A DNA stretch of 18,439 nucleotides from Pseudomonadota bacterium (GTDB taxonomy: Bacteria > Pseudomonadota > Gammaproteobacteria > Burkholderiales > Gallionellaceae), in NCBI GenBank assembly GCA_021781695.1, contig JAJXWG010000011.1:1-18439 (forward strand), read 5' to 3'. Position numbers and translations under genes: made by a program. The notes under the pieces were generated by a model that saw only the letters and a list, made by a program, of their open reading frames with translations, ran no database searches and was not told where the DNA came from. Positions 1 to 7,149 of the stretch are shown here, one piece after another; position 1 is the stretch's first letter, and every line of letters begins with the position of its first letter.

Positions 1-811
1 GCTGCTGCAATACGGCATCTGCCTCTTCGTGGCTCCCGAATTCGGCGAACACACATGCGCCGGAACCGGTCATCATCGCACGGCCATGACGGCCAAGCTT
101 GGCGATATAATCAGCCACTTCCGGATAAAGACTGCACACCACGGCTTGCAGATCGTTGCGCAATGGCTGCGTTGAGAGGGCGCGAATTATTATCGAAACC
201 GAGTCCCGTGTCAATTCGGGATGCGAAAATATTTTAGCTGTAGGCACGTGCACGGGCGGAAAAAGCACCACATACCATGCAGGCGGCAACGCATAGGCCT
301 GCAGTTTCTCGCCCACTCCCTCGGCAAAGGCATTCTCGCCGAATATGAACACCGGCACGTCTGCACCGAGCTTTATGCCCAGCTCCATCAGTCGGGAGCG
401 TGTCAGCCCCAGCGACCAGAGGCGGTTCAACGCGATCAGCGTGGTTGCCGCATCGGAGCTGCCGCCGCCCAATCCCCCTCCCATCGGGATGCGCTTTTCG
501 ACTTCAATATCCACACCCAGCGATGAACCCGTCTCTTTTTGCAGCAGGCGTGCTGCGCGTACGCATAAATCCTGATCTTCCGGCACGCCCTCGATATCGT
601 TCATCCTATGAACCATTCCATCTTCGCGCAAAGAAAAATGCAGAGTATCGTTGAGATCGATGAAGCGGAACAGCGTCTGCAACTCGTGGTAGCCGTCATC
701 GCGGCGGCCCGTGACATGCAAAAACAGGTTCAGCTTGGCGGGTGCAGGGCAAGTTAAACGTCGTGATTCATCACGACCTGCATCCTGAATCCCGAATCCC
801 GCATCCTTCAT
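1..811 (-). CDS. ispE: 4-diphosphocytidyl-2-C-methyl-D-erythritol kinase (IspE), partial
   Basis: GHMP-family kinase that phosphorylates CDP-methylerythritol in the non-mevalonate (MEP) isoprenoid pathway in the cytoplasm. The conserved start CPAPAKLNLFLHVTGRR begins near residue 21. The ATP-binding loop PMGGGLGGGSSDAA lies near residues 105-118 (about 457-496), LGADVPVF follows, and the C-terminal glycine motif MTGSGACVF is near the left edge. About 270 codons are present against a usual 280-290, so only the last residues are cut off. The only usual start codon in frame is ATG at 811, because a stop codon lies directly upstream. It overlaps the lolB stop as ATGA, which indicates translational coupling. 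Residues 2-20 precede the conserved domain and are encoded by repeat-like DNA (heptamers at 779-806, palindrome at 760-777), an odd N-terminal extension. Function is near certain; the true N-terminus is less so. Confidence 0.96.
   Translation of the reverse strand, partial: MKDAGFGIQDAGRDESRRLTCPAPAKLNLFLHVTGRRDDGYHELQTLFRFIDLNDTLHFSLREDGMVHRMNDIEGVPEDQDLCVRAARLLQKETGSSLGVDIEVEKRIPMGGGLGGGSSDAATTLIALNRLWSLGLTRSRLMELGIKLGADVPVFIFGENAFAEGVGEKLQAYALPPAWYVVLFPPVHVPTAKIFSHPELTRDSVSIIIRALSTQPLRNDLQAVVCSLYPEVADYIAKLGRHGRAMMTGSGACVFAEFGSHEEADAVLQQ
760..806. repeat. Heptamer array plus perfect palindrome in 5' end of ispE
   Basis: Read on the minus strand, 806-779 holds four tandem 7-mers: GGATGCG, GGATTCG, GGATTCA, GGATGCA. 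Next, 777-760 is a perfect inverted repeat with 8-base arms GTCGTGAT and ATCACGAC around a 2-base centre. Both fall within the first 20 codons of ispE, before the conserved kinase domain. The repeats are seen directly. Whether they are an inserted element or slippage product is inference. Confidence 0.7.
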
Positions 812-1359
812 TTAGGGTTCCATTCCCACCCATCTATCAGCAGGGTGAGCTGCAAATCCGGGCGCGACATTTGCATGCGGGTTGGCAGGCTGTCCGCCTT
901 GTCGTCCGCATATTTCAGATAGCGCACTTCCCAGCCATCCTGATATTGCACCGCGATGCGTCCAAGTTTGTCCCGCTCGACCAGCGCATCGCTTGCTGCC
1001 GGCTGACCCAGCACCCAGCGGTGCAGGCTGTCCAGCTGCAAACGCCAGCCCAGCACCTGCATCATCAGCGATTCGACATCCTTGTCCTGATAGTGTCTGT
1101 TGCTTTCATCAAGTGTGGCCTCATGGTCATCGCGATAGATGCGCGCTGCGGTCTGACCCAGCGGCGTCAGCAAAAGAATCTCGTCATTCTGCAATTGGTG
1201 CGTCCAGCGCAGCCCTGCCGAATCGCGCTTGCCGTCATACTTGACCGAAATCCTACCGTTCATCGCAAAGACAGCATCTTCGACTTGCGCCGGATGCGGA
1301 ACAACAGGCTGCGATGCGCAACCCCCCAAAAAAATAAAAACAAGCAGCCAGCGTATCAA
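808..1359 (-). CDS. lolB: Outer membrane lipoprotein LolB
   Basis: LolB receives lipoproteins from the periplasmic carrier LolA and inserts them in the inner leaflet of the outer membrane; it is itself a lipoprotein. The protein is 183 residues, close to the family size. It starts with a short hydrophobic signal and a lipobox FLGGC with the lipidated cysteine at residue 14. The body (for example FAMNGRISVKYDGKRDSAGLRW and the W-x-L-x-L-DSLHRWVLG region) is LolB-like. The start is TTG at 1359: a stop codon lies directly upstream in frame, and AAGG at 1371-1368 gives a spaced ribosome binding site. It lies upstream of ispE with an ATGA overlap, a common betaproteobacterial pair. About 100 AT-rich bases separate it from the toxin gene upstream. 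Confidence 0.92.
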   Translation of the reverse strand: MIRWLLVFIFLGGCASQPVVPHPAQVEDAVFAMNGRISVKYDGKRDSAGLRWTHQLQNDEILLLTPLGQTAARIYRDDHEATLDESNRHYQDKDVESLMMQVLGWRLQLDSLHRWVLGQPAASDALVERDKLGRIAVQYQDGWEVRYLKYADDKADSLPTRMQMSRPDLQLTLLIDGWEWNPK

Positions 1360-1459
1360 TTAAGCAACCTTATAAAAACTCACAACAGCTAAAACCTAAA
1401 TAATATTACTCTCACAAAACAATCGTTGCCTTTTTTTCCTCTTCATCGTTAAAAATTCT
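1360..1459. other. AT-rich gap between toxin gene and lolB
   Basis: One hundred AT-rich bases with no convincing open frame. They hold the lolB ribosome binding site (AAGG, 1371-1368) and a TTATAA at 1371-1376, which might be a minus-strand -10 though no good -35 is visible. The low GC is unlike the flanking genes and may mark the edge of the inserted toxin-antitoxin module. Confidence 0.4.
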
Positions 1460-1957
1460 TTAAACACCGGATGCTGTAGCCAGCGGCAGAAACAACGACA
1501 ACGGCAAATCCAACAGGGTAATAAAGCCGTGGTGTTTGTAGAAGGCAGCGGCTTCATCATCCTTGGCGTCAACCAGCATGGCATAAGCTGCTATATCCGA
1601 AACAAACGCACGGTGCAGCGCATCCGCAAGCAATGCACCACCAAGCCCCTGCCCTTTGAAATTTTGATCAACCGCCAACCGCCCCATTCGTACTGCCGGT
1701 ACCAGGGGATAGCGAGGCAATTTTTTAGCAGTGCCCGCTGGCAGAGCTGTCAATGGAACACTTGTTGACGCCAATGTGTAGTAGCCCGCGACAGTTTGCT
1801 CGCTTGTCAGCGCCACAAAACAGGCTGTCACTCTGCGACGAATATCCTGCGTGACTTGCTGCTGAAAATAACAATCCAGAGGTTCTGAACCGCAACTGAA
1901 TGTGGCCCGGTCATGTATTGCATCAAGCTGAAAAACGCGAAAGCCGGCCTTGCTCAT
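1460..1957 (-). CDS. GNAT-family toxin (TacT-like acetyltransferase)
   Basis: Predicted acetyltransferase toxin of a type II toxin-antitoxin pair. Relatives such as Salmonella TacT acetylate the amino group of charged aminoacyl-tRNA and block translation. The 165-residue protein is the usual size. The motif RLAVD at about 93-97 is followed by the acetyl-CoA loop QNFKGQGLGGALL at 98-110. Tyr140 in AAAFYKHHGF matches the catalytic tyrosine of the family. The N-terminal part with a CGSEPLD-type motif and the RRRVTACFVAL strand is typical of DUF1778 partners. The ATG at 1957 overlaps the antitoxin stop as ATGA, so the pair is coupled. Nothing looks truncated, so the toxin is probably functional. 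The exact tRNA substrate cannot be read from sequence. Confidence 0.9.
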   Translation of the reverse strand: MSKAGFRVFQLDAIHDRATFSCGSEPLDCYFQQQVTQDIRRRVTACFVALTSEQTVAGYYTLASTSVPLTALPAGTAKKLPRYPLVPAVRMGRLAVDQNFKGQGLGGALLADALHRAFVSDIAAYAMLVDAKDDEAAAFYKHHGFITLLDLPLSLFLPLATASGV

Positions 1958-2229
1958 CCAGCGCCCAGCAATTTTTTACGGCGAGCAAAGGCGCGTTTCA
2001 ATGCCGCTGCTGGTTTCGGCGGCGATAACAATGCCGCCGCAAAACATTCCTGGTCAGCCAGTGACAATCTGGTTACACTGGACTGTTCGATGGCGCGTTG
2101 TGCGGCATCCTGCACAGCCGAGATGACAAAATCAGTCACGGTGCGCCCCTCTATCTCGGCGGCACGCTTGAGCGAGGCGTGCAACTCGACACTGATCCGC
2201 GCTTCGAGTCGAGCGGTAGCTGTAGTCAT
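1954..2229 (-). CDS. DUF1778 antitoxin (TacA-like)
   Basis: Antitoxin that binds and neutralises the downstream GNAT toxin and, with it, represses its own promoter. It has 91 residues. Residues about 5-40 form a ribbon-helix-helix DNA-binding domain (ARLEARISVELHASLKRAAE, then GRTVTDFVISAV). The C-terminal half, with LSLADQECFAAALLSPPKP and a basic tail, resembles the toxin-wrapping segment of the family. The start at 2229 has a strong AGGAG ribosome binding site about 9 bases upstream. It is first in the operon, with a consensus-like promoter and an operator-like palindrome directly upstream. Assignment to DUF1778 is by recognition of the family pattern. Confidence 0.91.
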   Translation of the reverse strand: MTTATARLEARISVELHASLKRAAEIEGRTVTDFVISAVQDAAQRAIEQSSVTRLSLADQECFAAALLSPPKPAAALKRAFARRKKLLGAG

Positions 2230-2249
2230 GAAGAAATCTCCTTTTTTGC

Positions 2250-2278
2250 AATGTACGGCTAATTGCCGTAACTGTCAA
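2250..2278 (-). promoter_or_regulatory. Promoter of the toxin-antitoxin operon
   Basis: Minus-strand TTGACA at 2278-2273 and TACATT at 2255-2250, separated by exactly 17 bases, a near-consensus sigma-70 promoter about 20 bases upstream of the antitoxin ATG. It lies in the 69-base gap after the TPR gene, so the pair has its own transcription. Confidence 0.75.
2254..2270. promoter_or_regulatory. Operator-like palindrome in toxin-antitoxin promoter
   Basis: Arms TACGGC (2254-2259) and GCCGTA (2265-2270) flank a 5-base centre TAATT. The palindrome fills the spacer between the -35 and -10 hexamers, so a bound ribbon-helix-helix antitoxin would block RNA polymerase. The palindrome is seen; the binding is inferred from known autoregulation of DUF1778/GNAT pairs. 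Confidence 0.6.
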
Positions 2279-2298
2279 GATTTCAATCCAATCCAGAC

Positions 2299-4047
2299 TC
2301 AGGGCATCAGCCGCTTCATCACTGCCTTTAACGGCTCGCTGTCGGGATGATCCTTCAGGCTGTCCTGCAAGAGTTTTGTCGCCTCTTCCTTGTCGCCGCG
2401 CGCCCACAATGCCTCGCCAAGGTGCGCAGCAATTTCCGGATCGCCGTTGCCCGCCAGCGCCTTCTTCAGCATCGCCACGCTCTCGTCCAGCCTGCCGCCA
2501 AGATAATAGGCCCAGCCCACGCTGTCCATGATCGCATGATCGTCGGGCGCAAGCTTCAGCGCTTTTTCCACCAGCACGGTCGCCTCAGGTATGCGCACCT
2601 TGCGCTCAAGAAAACCGTAACCCAGCGCATTGTAGGCATGCGCATAATCGGGTCTCACCTTGATCAGGTGGCGCAGCCATTTTTCGGACTCGTCGTAGCG
2701 GCCCAGCTGATCGGCCTGCATCGCGGCCTCGTACAGCAGTTCGGGATCGTCCGGGAGCTTGACCAGCCCCTGCTTCAATACCTCCATGGCCGCATCATTC
2801 TGTTTCGCATCGCGCAGAAGTTGCGCCTCGATCACCAGCAATTCCGCGCGCTTTTCAGGATTGTCGAGCGCAGCCTGGTGCAGCACCTGCCGCGCCTCGT
2901 CGAGCTTGTTCTCGCTGCTCAACAGATAAACGATGCGCAGTTCAGCCGGGTAGTGATAAGCCCCCTCGTGCACCTTGCGGTAATACTCTAGCGCCTTTGC
3001 GCCATCCCCCTTCGCCTCATGCAGCTGACCCAGGAAATACGCCACATCATCCTGTGTCTTCCCGTCCCTGACCAGCGTGTTTTCGAGCTGCTTTTCCGCA
3101 TCGTTCAGATCATTGAGCTGCAGCGAGATCAATGCCACCGCAAAGGCCAACTCGACATTGTCCGGATTCTCGCGCGCAAGATACTGGAACTCATCACGCG
3201 CGGCCTGGTATTGCTTCTGCGCCAGCAGCTCGCGCGCATATTGCAGGCGAACTTCAGCCGCCTGCGGATAATCGGACAGATAACCTTTCATCAGCGCAAG
3301 ACCCTGCTCGGGCGCTGTCTTGCTCAACAGTCCCGCCTCGAGCAACACGGGCGCATTCCAGCTGGGCTTTAGCCTGTGCGCCTCGCGTGCCTCGGCCAGC
3401 GCAAGCTTCTCGTCGCCCGCAGCGCGTGCTAGCTCAGCCACGACCCAGTGCGCCTCGCTCACGTCAGGATAGGGTGCAGCCAGGTCGCGCATCAATTTCA
3501 GCACAGCCGGCTTGTCGGGTTGCGGCGCTGTCAGAGGATAGAGCTGCAGAAAAGTAAGGCCCACATTATCCCCGTCGCTCTTCAGCACCTCGACAAGATA
3601 AGGGCGTGCCTCTTCAAGGCGACCTCCGCGCAACAGCAGCGAGGACAGCATGCGCGTGGCCATCGCAGAACCCGGATCGAGCTCATGCCAAAGACTGACC
3701 GCCTCGACAGATTTTTCCGGGTCTCCCGATTGCAGCGCTAATTGCGCTGCACGCCTGGCAAGCCTGGGGTCGCGCGTCTTCTGCGCCAAGTCCATGCTGA
3801 CCTCCAGCGCCAGCGGCATGTGACCGCGCTGGGCGGCAAATTCGGACAGCAGGATTTCATACAACAGGTCCTTGGTAAGCCGTATATCCGGTAAAACCTC
3901 TGGGGCGACTGTTTCCACCGGGGGCTGAACCGGCGGCTGAACCTTCGGCTGTGCAGGTTCCGGCTGCGCCATGATGGCAGGCTTGTGCACCTCCGCACAT
4001 CCTGTGACCAGCAAACATGCAAGAAATAAGTGTCTTAATTTGTTCAT
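2299..4047 (-). CDS. Tetratricopeptide-repeat lipoprotein
   Basis: A 582-residue predicted lipoprotein made almost wholly of helical tetratricopeptide repeats. The signal peptide ends in lipobox LVTGC with the lipidated cysteine at residue 17, followed by a Pro-rich linker (about 24-50) and then repeats to the C-terminus. Recognisable units include AAMQADQLGRYDESEKWLRHLIKVRPDYAHAY-type and GWAYYLGGRLDESVAMLKKAL-type segments. Such proteins act as scaffolds at the cell envelope. In related bacteria this gene usually lies directly upstream of lolB and ispE, suggesting an envelope role, but the specific function is unknown. The start at 4047 gives an intact signal peptide; I see no clear Shine-Dalgarno there. 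It is divergent from the ABC exporter genes. Confidence 0.85.
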   Translation of the reverse strand: MNKLRHLFLACLLVTGCAEVHKPAIMAQPEPAQPKVQPPVQPPVETVAPEVLPDIRLTKDLLYEILLSEFAAQRGHMPLALEVSMDLAQKTRDPRLARRAAQLALQSGDPEKSVEAVSLWHELDPGSAMATRMLSSLLLRGGRLEEARPYLVEVLKSDGDNVGLTFLQLYPLTAPQPDKPAVLKLMRDLAAPYPDVSEAHWVVAELARAAGDEKLALAEAREAHRLKPSWNAPVLLEAGLLSKTAPEQGLALMKGYLSDYPQAAEVRLQYARELLAQKQYQAARDEFQYLARENPDNVELAFAVALISLQLNDLNDAEKQLENTLVRDGKTQDDVAYFLGQLHEAKGDGAKALEYYRKVHEGAYHYPAELRIVYLLSSENKLDEARQVLHQAALDNPEKRAELLVIEAQLLRDAKQNDAAMEVLKQGLVKLPDDPELLYEAAMQADQLGRYDESEKWLRHLIKVRPDYAHAYNALGYGFLERKVRIPEATVLVEKALKLAPDDHAIMDSVGWAYYLGGRLDESVAMLKKALAGNGDPEIAAHLGEALWARGDKEEATKLLQDSLKDHPDSEPLKAVMKRLMP

Positions 4048-4111
4048 GGCAACACGGCTTTTGATACGGGCCTACATATTAGGTTATATTGATGGCTATT
4101 CACAACTACAG
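4048..4111. promoter_or_regulatory. Divergent promoter region between TPR gene and ABC exporter
   Basis: This 64-base gap must drive both directions. Plus strand: TTGATA (4061-4066) and TATATT (4085-4090) with an 18-base spacer, reading into the ABC ATPase. Minus strand: TTGTGA (4105-4100) and TAATAT (4081-4076) with an 18-base spacer, reading into the TPR gene. The two candidates overlap, so polymerase binding would be mutually exclusive. Hexamers are seen; use is inferred. Confidence 0.45.
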
Positions 4112-5065
4112 ATGCCGGCCACCTTGTCGAACGCAACGCAACAAATCACCCTTTCCGCACGCAACCTCACCCGCAGCTTCGGCAAGCGGCCGGTCATCCA
4201 TGACCTGACGCTGGAACTGAAACGCGGCGAAGTGCTGGGCCTGCTGGGTCACAACGGTGCGGGCAAGAGCACCACGCTGCAGATGCTGACCGGATGCCTG
4301 CTGCCTGACCGCGGAGAAATCGACATATGCGGCATCAGCCTGCAGAAAAACCCCACCATCGCCAAAGCTCATATCGGCTACTTGCCTGAATCGCCACCAC
4401 TGTACCGCGAACTCAGCGTGGAAAAATATCTGCTCTTTGCTGCCCGCCTGCGCGGCATGAAACAGGATGCGGTCAGCGATGCACTCACACAGGTGTTGCA
4501 GCGCTGCGGTCTTGAGCCTGTGAGAAGCAAGATGATATCGACCCTGTCGAAAGGTTATCAGCAGCGGGTCGGCATCGCGCAAGCCATCATCCACAAACCG
4601 GATATCATCATACTGGACGAGCCCACCGTCGGCCTCGACCCCGCGCAAATACGCGACATACGCCACCTGATCCGCGAACTGGGAAACACCGGCAGCGTGA
4701 TTCTTTCCACGCATCTCTTAAGCGAAGTGGAGAGCGTATGCGACCGCGTGGAAATCATGCAAAATGGGCGGCTGATCTATGGCGATTCCAGCGACCGCAT
4801 GCAGCACTATGGCGAAGTCTCCGGATTCACGATCAGCCTGCGCCATCCCCCCGCATTGATCGAGCTTGAAAGCATCTCCGGCATCGAAAGCGTGGAACAA
4901 TTGTCCGAAACGGAATTCCGCATATTGCATGCGCCAGACAACAATCCCGGAAGCGCACTGTTAAGCCTTGCCGCCGAAAAAGGCTGGCAACTGACACAGC
5001 TCACCCCGCTGCACGCAACACTGGAAGATGTCTTTGTCAGGATCACAAGCGAGGATAAATCATGA
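4112..5065 (+). CDS. ABC-2 type exporter, ATP-binding protein (GldA-like)
   Basis: ATPase subunit of an ABC-2 exporter on the inner face of the cytoplasmic membrane. The 317-residue protein has Walker A GHNGAGKST (46-54), signature LSKGYQQ (145-151), Walker B IIILDEP (165-171) and the switch histidine in STH (about 201). A roughly 100-residue C-terminal extension is typical of the CcmA/NatA/GldA class. ATG 4112 was chosen because it leaves room for the divergent promoters; the same frame is open further upstream, including an ATG at 4046 inside the TPR start region, but those residues are not family-like. It overlaps the permease gene as ATGA. With the permease and GldG-like genes it forms a three-gene exporter; the substrate is unknown. 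Confidence 0.9.
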   Translation: MPATLSNATQQITLSARNLTRSFGKRPVIHDLTLELKRGEVLGLLGHNGAGKSTTLQMLTGCLLPDRGEIDICGISLQKNPTIAKAHIGYLPESPPLYRELSVEKYLLFAARLRGMKQDAVSDALTQVLQRCGLEPVRSKMISTLSKGYQQRVGIAQAIIHKPDIIILDEPTVGLDPAQIRDIRHLIRELGNTGSVILSTHLLSEVESVCDRVEIMQNGRLIYGDSSDRMQHYGEVSGFTISLRHPPALIELESISGIESVEQLSETEFRILHAPDNNPGSALLSLAAEKGWQLTQLTPLHATLEDVFVRITSEDKS

Positions 5066-5805
5066 TACGTCTGATCGCGATGCGCGAATTGAAGAGCCTG
5101 TTTTCCATGCCATCGACCTGGTTCGTTCTGGCCGCGCTGCAATTCATATTTGCGTGGTTCTTCCTGGCAAGGCTCGAAGCCTTCCTCGAAATCCAGCCCC
5201 AGTTGGCGCTGCTGGCCAACCCGCCCGGCGTGACCAGCACCGTTGGCGCGCCGCTGTTCAACACCGCATCGCTGCTTTTGATGATGCTGGTGCCGATGTT
5301 CACGATGCGCCTGATTGCAGAAGAGCGGCGCAACCAGACGCTGGCGCTCCTTCTGTCATCGCCCGTCTCTGACACACGCATCGTGCTGGGGAAATTTGCA
5401 GGCCTGCTGCTTTTTCTGCTGCTGCTGATTGCAACCCTGCCGCTGATGCTCTACACACTTTCCCTGGGCACGCAACTGGATCACGGCCTGCTGCTTGCCA
5501 ACTGCACAGGCCTCGTGCTGCTCACCGCAAGCTATGTCGCGCTGGGTCTTTATGTCTCGTCCCTGACGACGCAGCCCATCATCGCCGCGATCGGCTCGCT
5601 CGCGATTCTGACAGGCCTTTGGCTTGCCGACATCGGCGCACCTTCAGCGGATTCTCCCTGGCATCAATTCTCGCCGCTTTATCATTTTCAGAACTTCAAT
5701 TCGGGCCTGTTAGACAGCAGCGATGCCGCATTCTTTCTGTTGTTCACCCTGTTCTTCTTGCTGCTGACCGCAAGGCGCCTGCACAACAACCGTATATACG
5801 GATAA
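5062..5805 (+). CDS. ABC-2 type exporter, permease (GldF-like)
   Basis: Membrane subunit paired with the preceding ATPase. The 247-residue protein shows about six hydrophobic segments: near 17-36, 68-86, 110-131, 143-166, 172-190 and 222-238. The stretch MRLIAEERRNQTLALLLSSPVSDTRIVLGKF (about 81-111) is the typical ABC-2 coupling segment that meets the ATPase, of the EER-x-GT-x-ELL-x-SPV type. It is followed by a GldG-like gene with only three intervening bases, so the set matches the GldA-GldF-GldG layout found in many bacteria, including ones that do not glide. The transported substrate is not indicated. Confidence 0.88.
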   Translation: MIRLIAMRELKSLFSMPSTWFVLAALQFIFAWFFLARLEAFLEIQPQLALLANPPGVTSTVGAPLFNTASLLLMMLVPMFTMRLIAEERRNQTLALLLSSPVSDTRIVLGKFAGLLLFLLLLIATLPLMLYTLSLGTQLDHGLLLANCTGLVLLTASYVALGLYVSSLTTQPIIAAIGSLAILTGLWLADIGAPSADSPWHQFSPLYHFQNFNSGLLDSSDAAFFLLFTLFFLLLTARRLHNNRIYG

Positions 5806-5808
5806 ATC

Positions 5809-7149
5809 ATGTCGCGCAAATCCTTCACTTTGAATTCGCTGCGCAATCTGCTGTTCGTCCTGCTGCTGGCGGGTGCCGCACTGGGCCTGGGTTATCTGGC
5901 CGCCCTTCATCCCATAGAGCGCGACCTCACCTTCAATGCAAGCAACAGCCTGGAGCCTGCCAGCGTATCCGCGCTCCGCCAGCTTTCCGGGCCCGTCGAA
6001 ATCACCGTCTATGCCACGCCACAGGATGTGCGTCTGGGCGACATACGCAAGATCATCGGCGAATTCATCTCGCTTTATCAGCGCTACAAGCCGGATATAA
6101 GGCTGACCTTCATAGACCCAGTCAAGGAACCTGAAAAAACCCGCGCCGCACACATACAGCTTAACGGGGAGATGGTGGTCGAATATGCCGGCCGCAGCGA
6201 ACACCTCACCGTGATCAATGAAGACACGCTGACCAGCGCCCTGCTGCATCTTGCGCATACCATGAACCAGACTGTGATGTATCTGGATGGCGATGGCGAA
6301 CGCAAGCTCGATGGCAATGCCAACCACGATCTCGGCCTTTTGTTCGGCGCAAAACTCAAACAGAATGGGTTCAAAATCAGCAGCCTTAATCTTGCCATCG
6401 CGCAGGATGTGCCATTGAATGCCAGTATGCTGGTGATTGCGCAGCCCGAGGTCGACCTGATGCCAGGCGAAGTGGACAAGCTGCTGCGTTTTGTGGAGCG
6501 CGGCGGCAATCTGCTGTGGCTGATCGATCCCGGCCCGCTGCACGGACTGGAGCGCCTGGCCGAAAAACTCGACCTGCAGCTGCCCGCAGGCGTCGTGATC
6601 GATCCTTCGGCAGCCCGGATGAATGCGCCTGACACCTGGGCGCTGGGCACGAGTTATCCGCCGCATGAGATCACCAGCGGCTTCAACCTGATCACCGCCT
6701 TCCCCTCGGCACGCCCACTCATGTGGCGCGAAAACACGGGCTGGCAGCACCATGTCCTGGTCGACGTTGCTGCAACTGGCTGGATCAGCGAAACATCGGA
6801 CAGAAAGTTCGACAAACAGCGCGACACAAAGGGGCCCTTCACCATCGCGCTGGCGATGAGCCGCAGCGTCAACAGCCTGGATCAGCGCATCGTGGTGGTG
6901 GGCAACGGCGCCTTTCTCGCCAACAGCTTCGCCGGCAACGGCGGCAACGTGGACCTTGGAGTCAACATGGTGAACTGGCTGGCCCACGATGACAAGAAAA
7001 TCGCATTGCAGCCGCGCAAAGCCCATGACAGCAGCATCACACTGTCCAGGAATCAGCTCACTGCAATCAGCATTGCATTCCTGATCAGCCTGCCGCTCCT
7101 GCTCTCGGGCATCGGCATCTATATCTGGTGGAAGCGCCGCCGTGCCTGA
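5809..7149 (+). CDS. GldG-like ABC transporter auxiliary protein
   Basis: Auxiliary subunit of the ABC-2 exporter, with one N-terminal transmembrane helix (about 12-32), a large periplasmic region, and a second helix near the C-terminus (about 418-440) followed by a basic tail WWKRRRA. Motifs fit the ABC_transp_aux/GldG family: LRQLSGPVEITVYATP near 56-71, LISLYQRYKPDIRLTFIDP-like around 89-104, and YLDGDGERKLDG near 158-169. Relatives lie in operons with the ATPase and permease; their molecular job is not established. The start is three bases after the permease stop, and its end overlaps the mutM start by eight bases, so mutM may be transcribed with the exporter. In this lineage the 'gliding' name should not be read as a function. 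Confidence 0.87.
   Translation: MSRKSFTLNSLRNLLFVLLLAGAALGLGYLAALHPIERDLTFNASNSLEPASVSALRQLSGPVEITVYATPQDVRLGDIRKIIGEFISLYQRYKPDIRLTFIDPVKEPEKTRAAHIQLNGEMVVEYAGRSEHLTVINEDTLTSALLHLAHTMNQTVMYLDGDGERKLDGNANHDLGLLFGAKLKQNGFKISSLNLAIAQDVPLNASMLVIAQPEVDLMPGEVDKLLRFVERGGNLLWLIDPGPLHGLERLAEKLDLQLPAGVVIDPSAARMNAPDTWALGTSYPPHEITSGFNLITAFPSARPLMWRENTGWQHHVLVDVAATGWISETSDRKFDKQRDTKGPFTIALAMSRSVNSLDQRIVVVGNGAFLANSFAGNGGNVDLGVNMVNWLAHDDKKIALQPRKAHDSSITLSRNQLTAISIAFLISLPLLLSGIGIYIWWKRRRA

Noticed and set aside
742..1392. A 216-codon open frame on the plus strand opposite lolB
   Set aside because: It mirrors lolB and the 5' end of ispE, has no family character and no ribosome binding site.
2347..2991. A 214-codon plus-strand frame opposite the TPR gene
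   Set aside because: Shadow of the repeat-rich TPR gene; its residue pattern follows the opposite strand codons.
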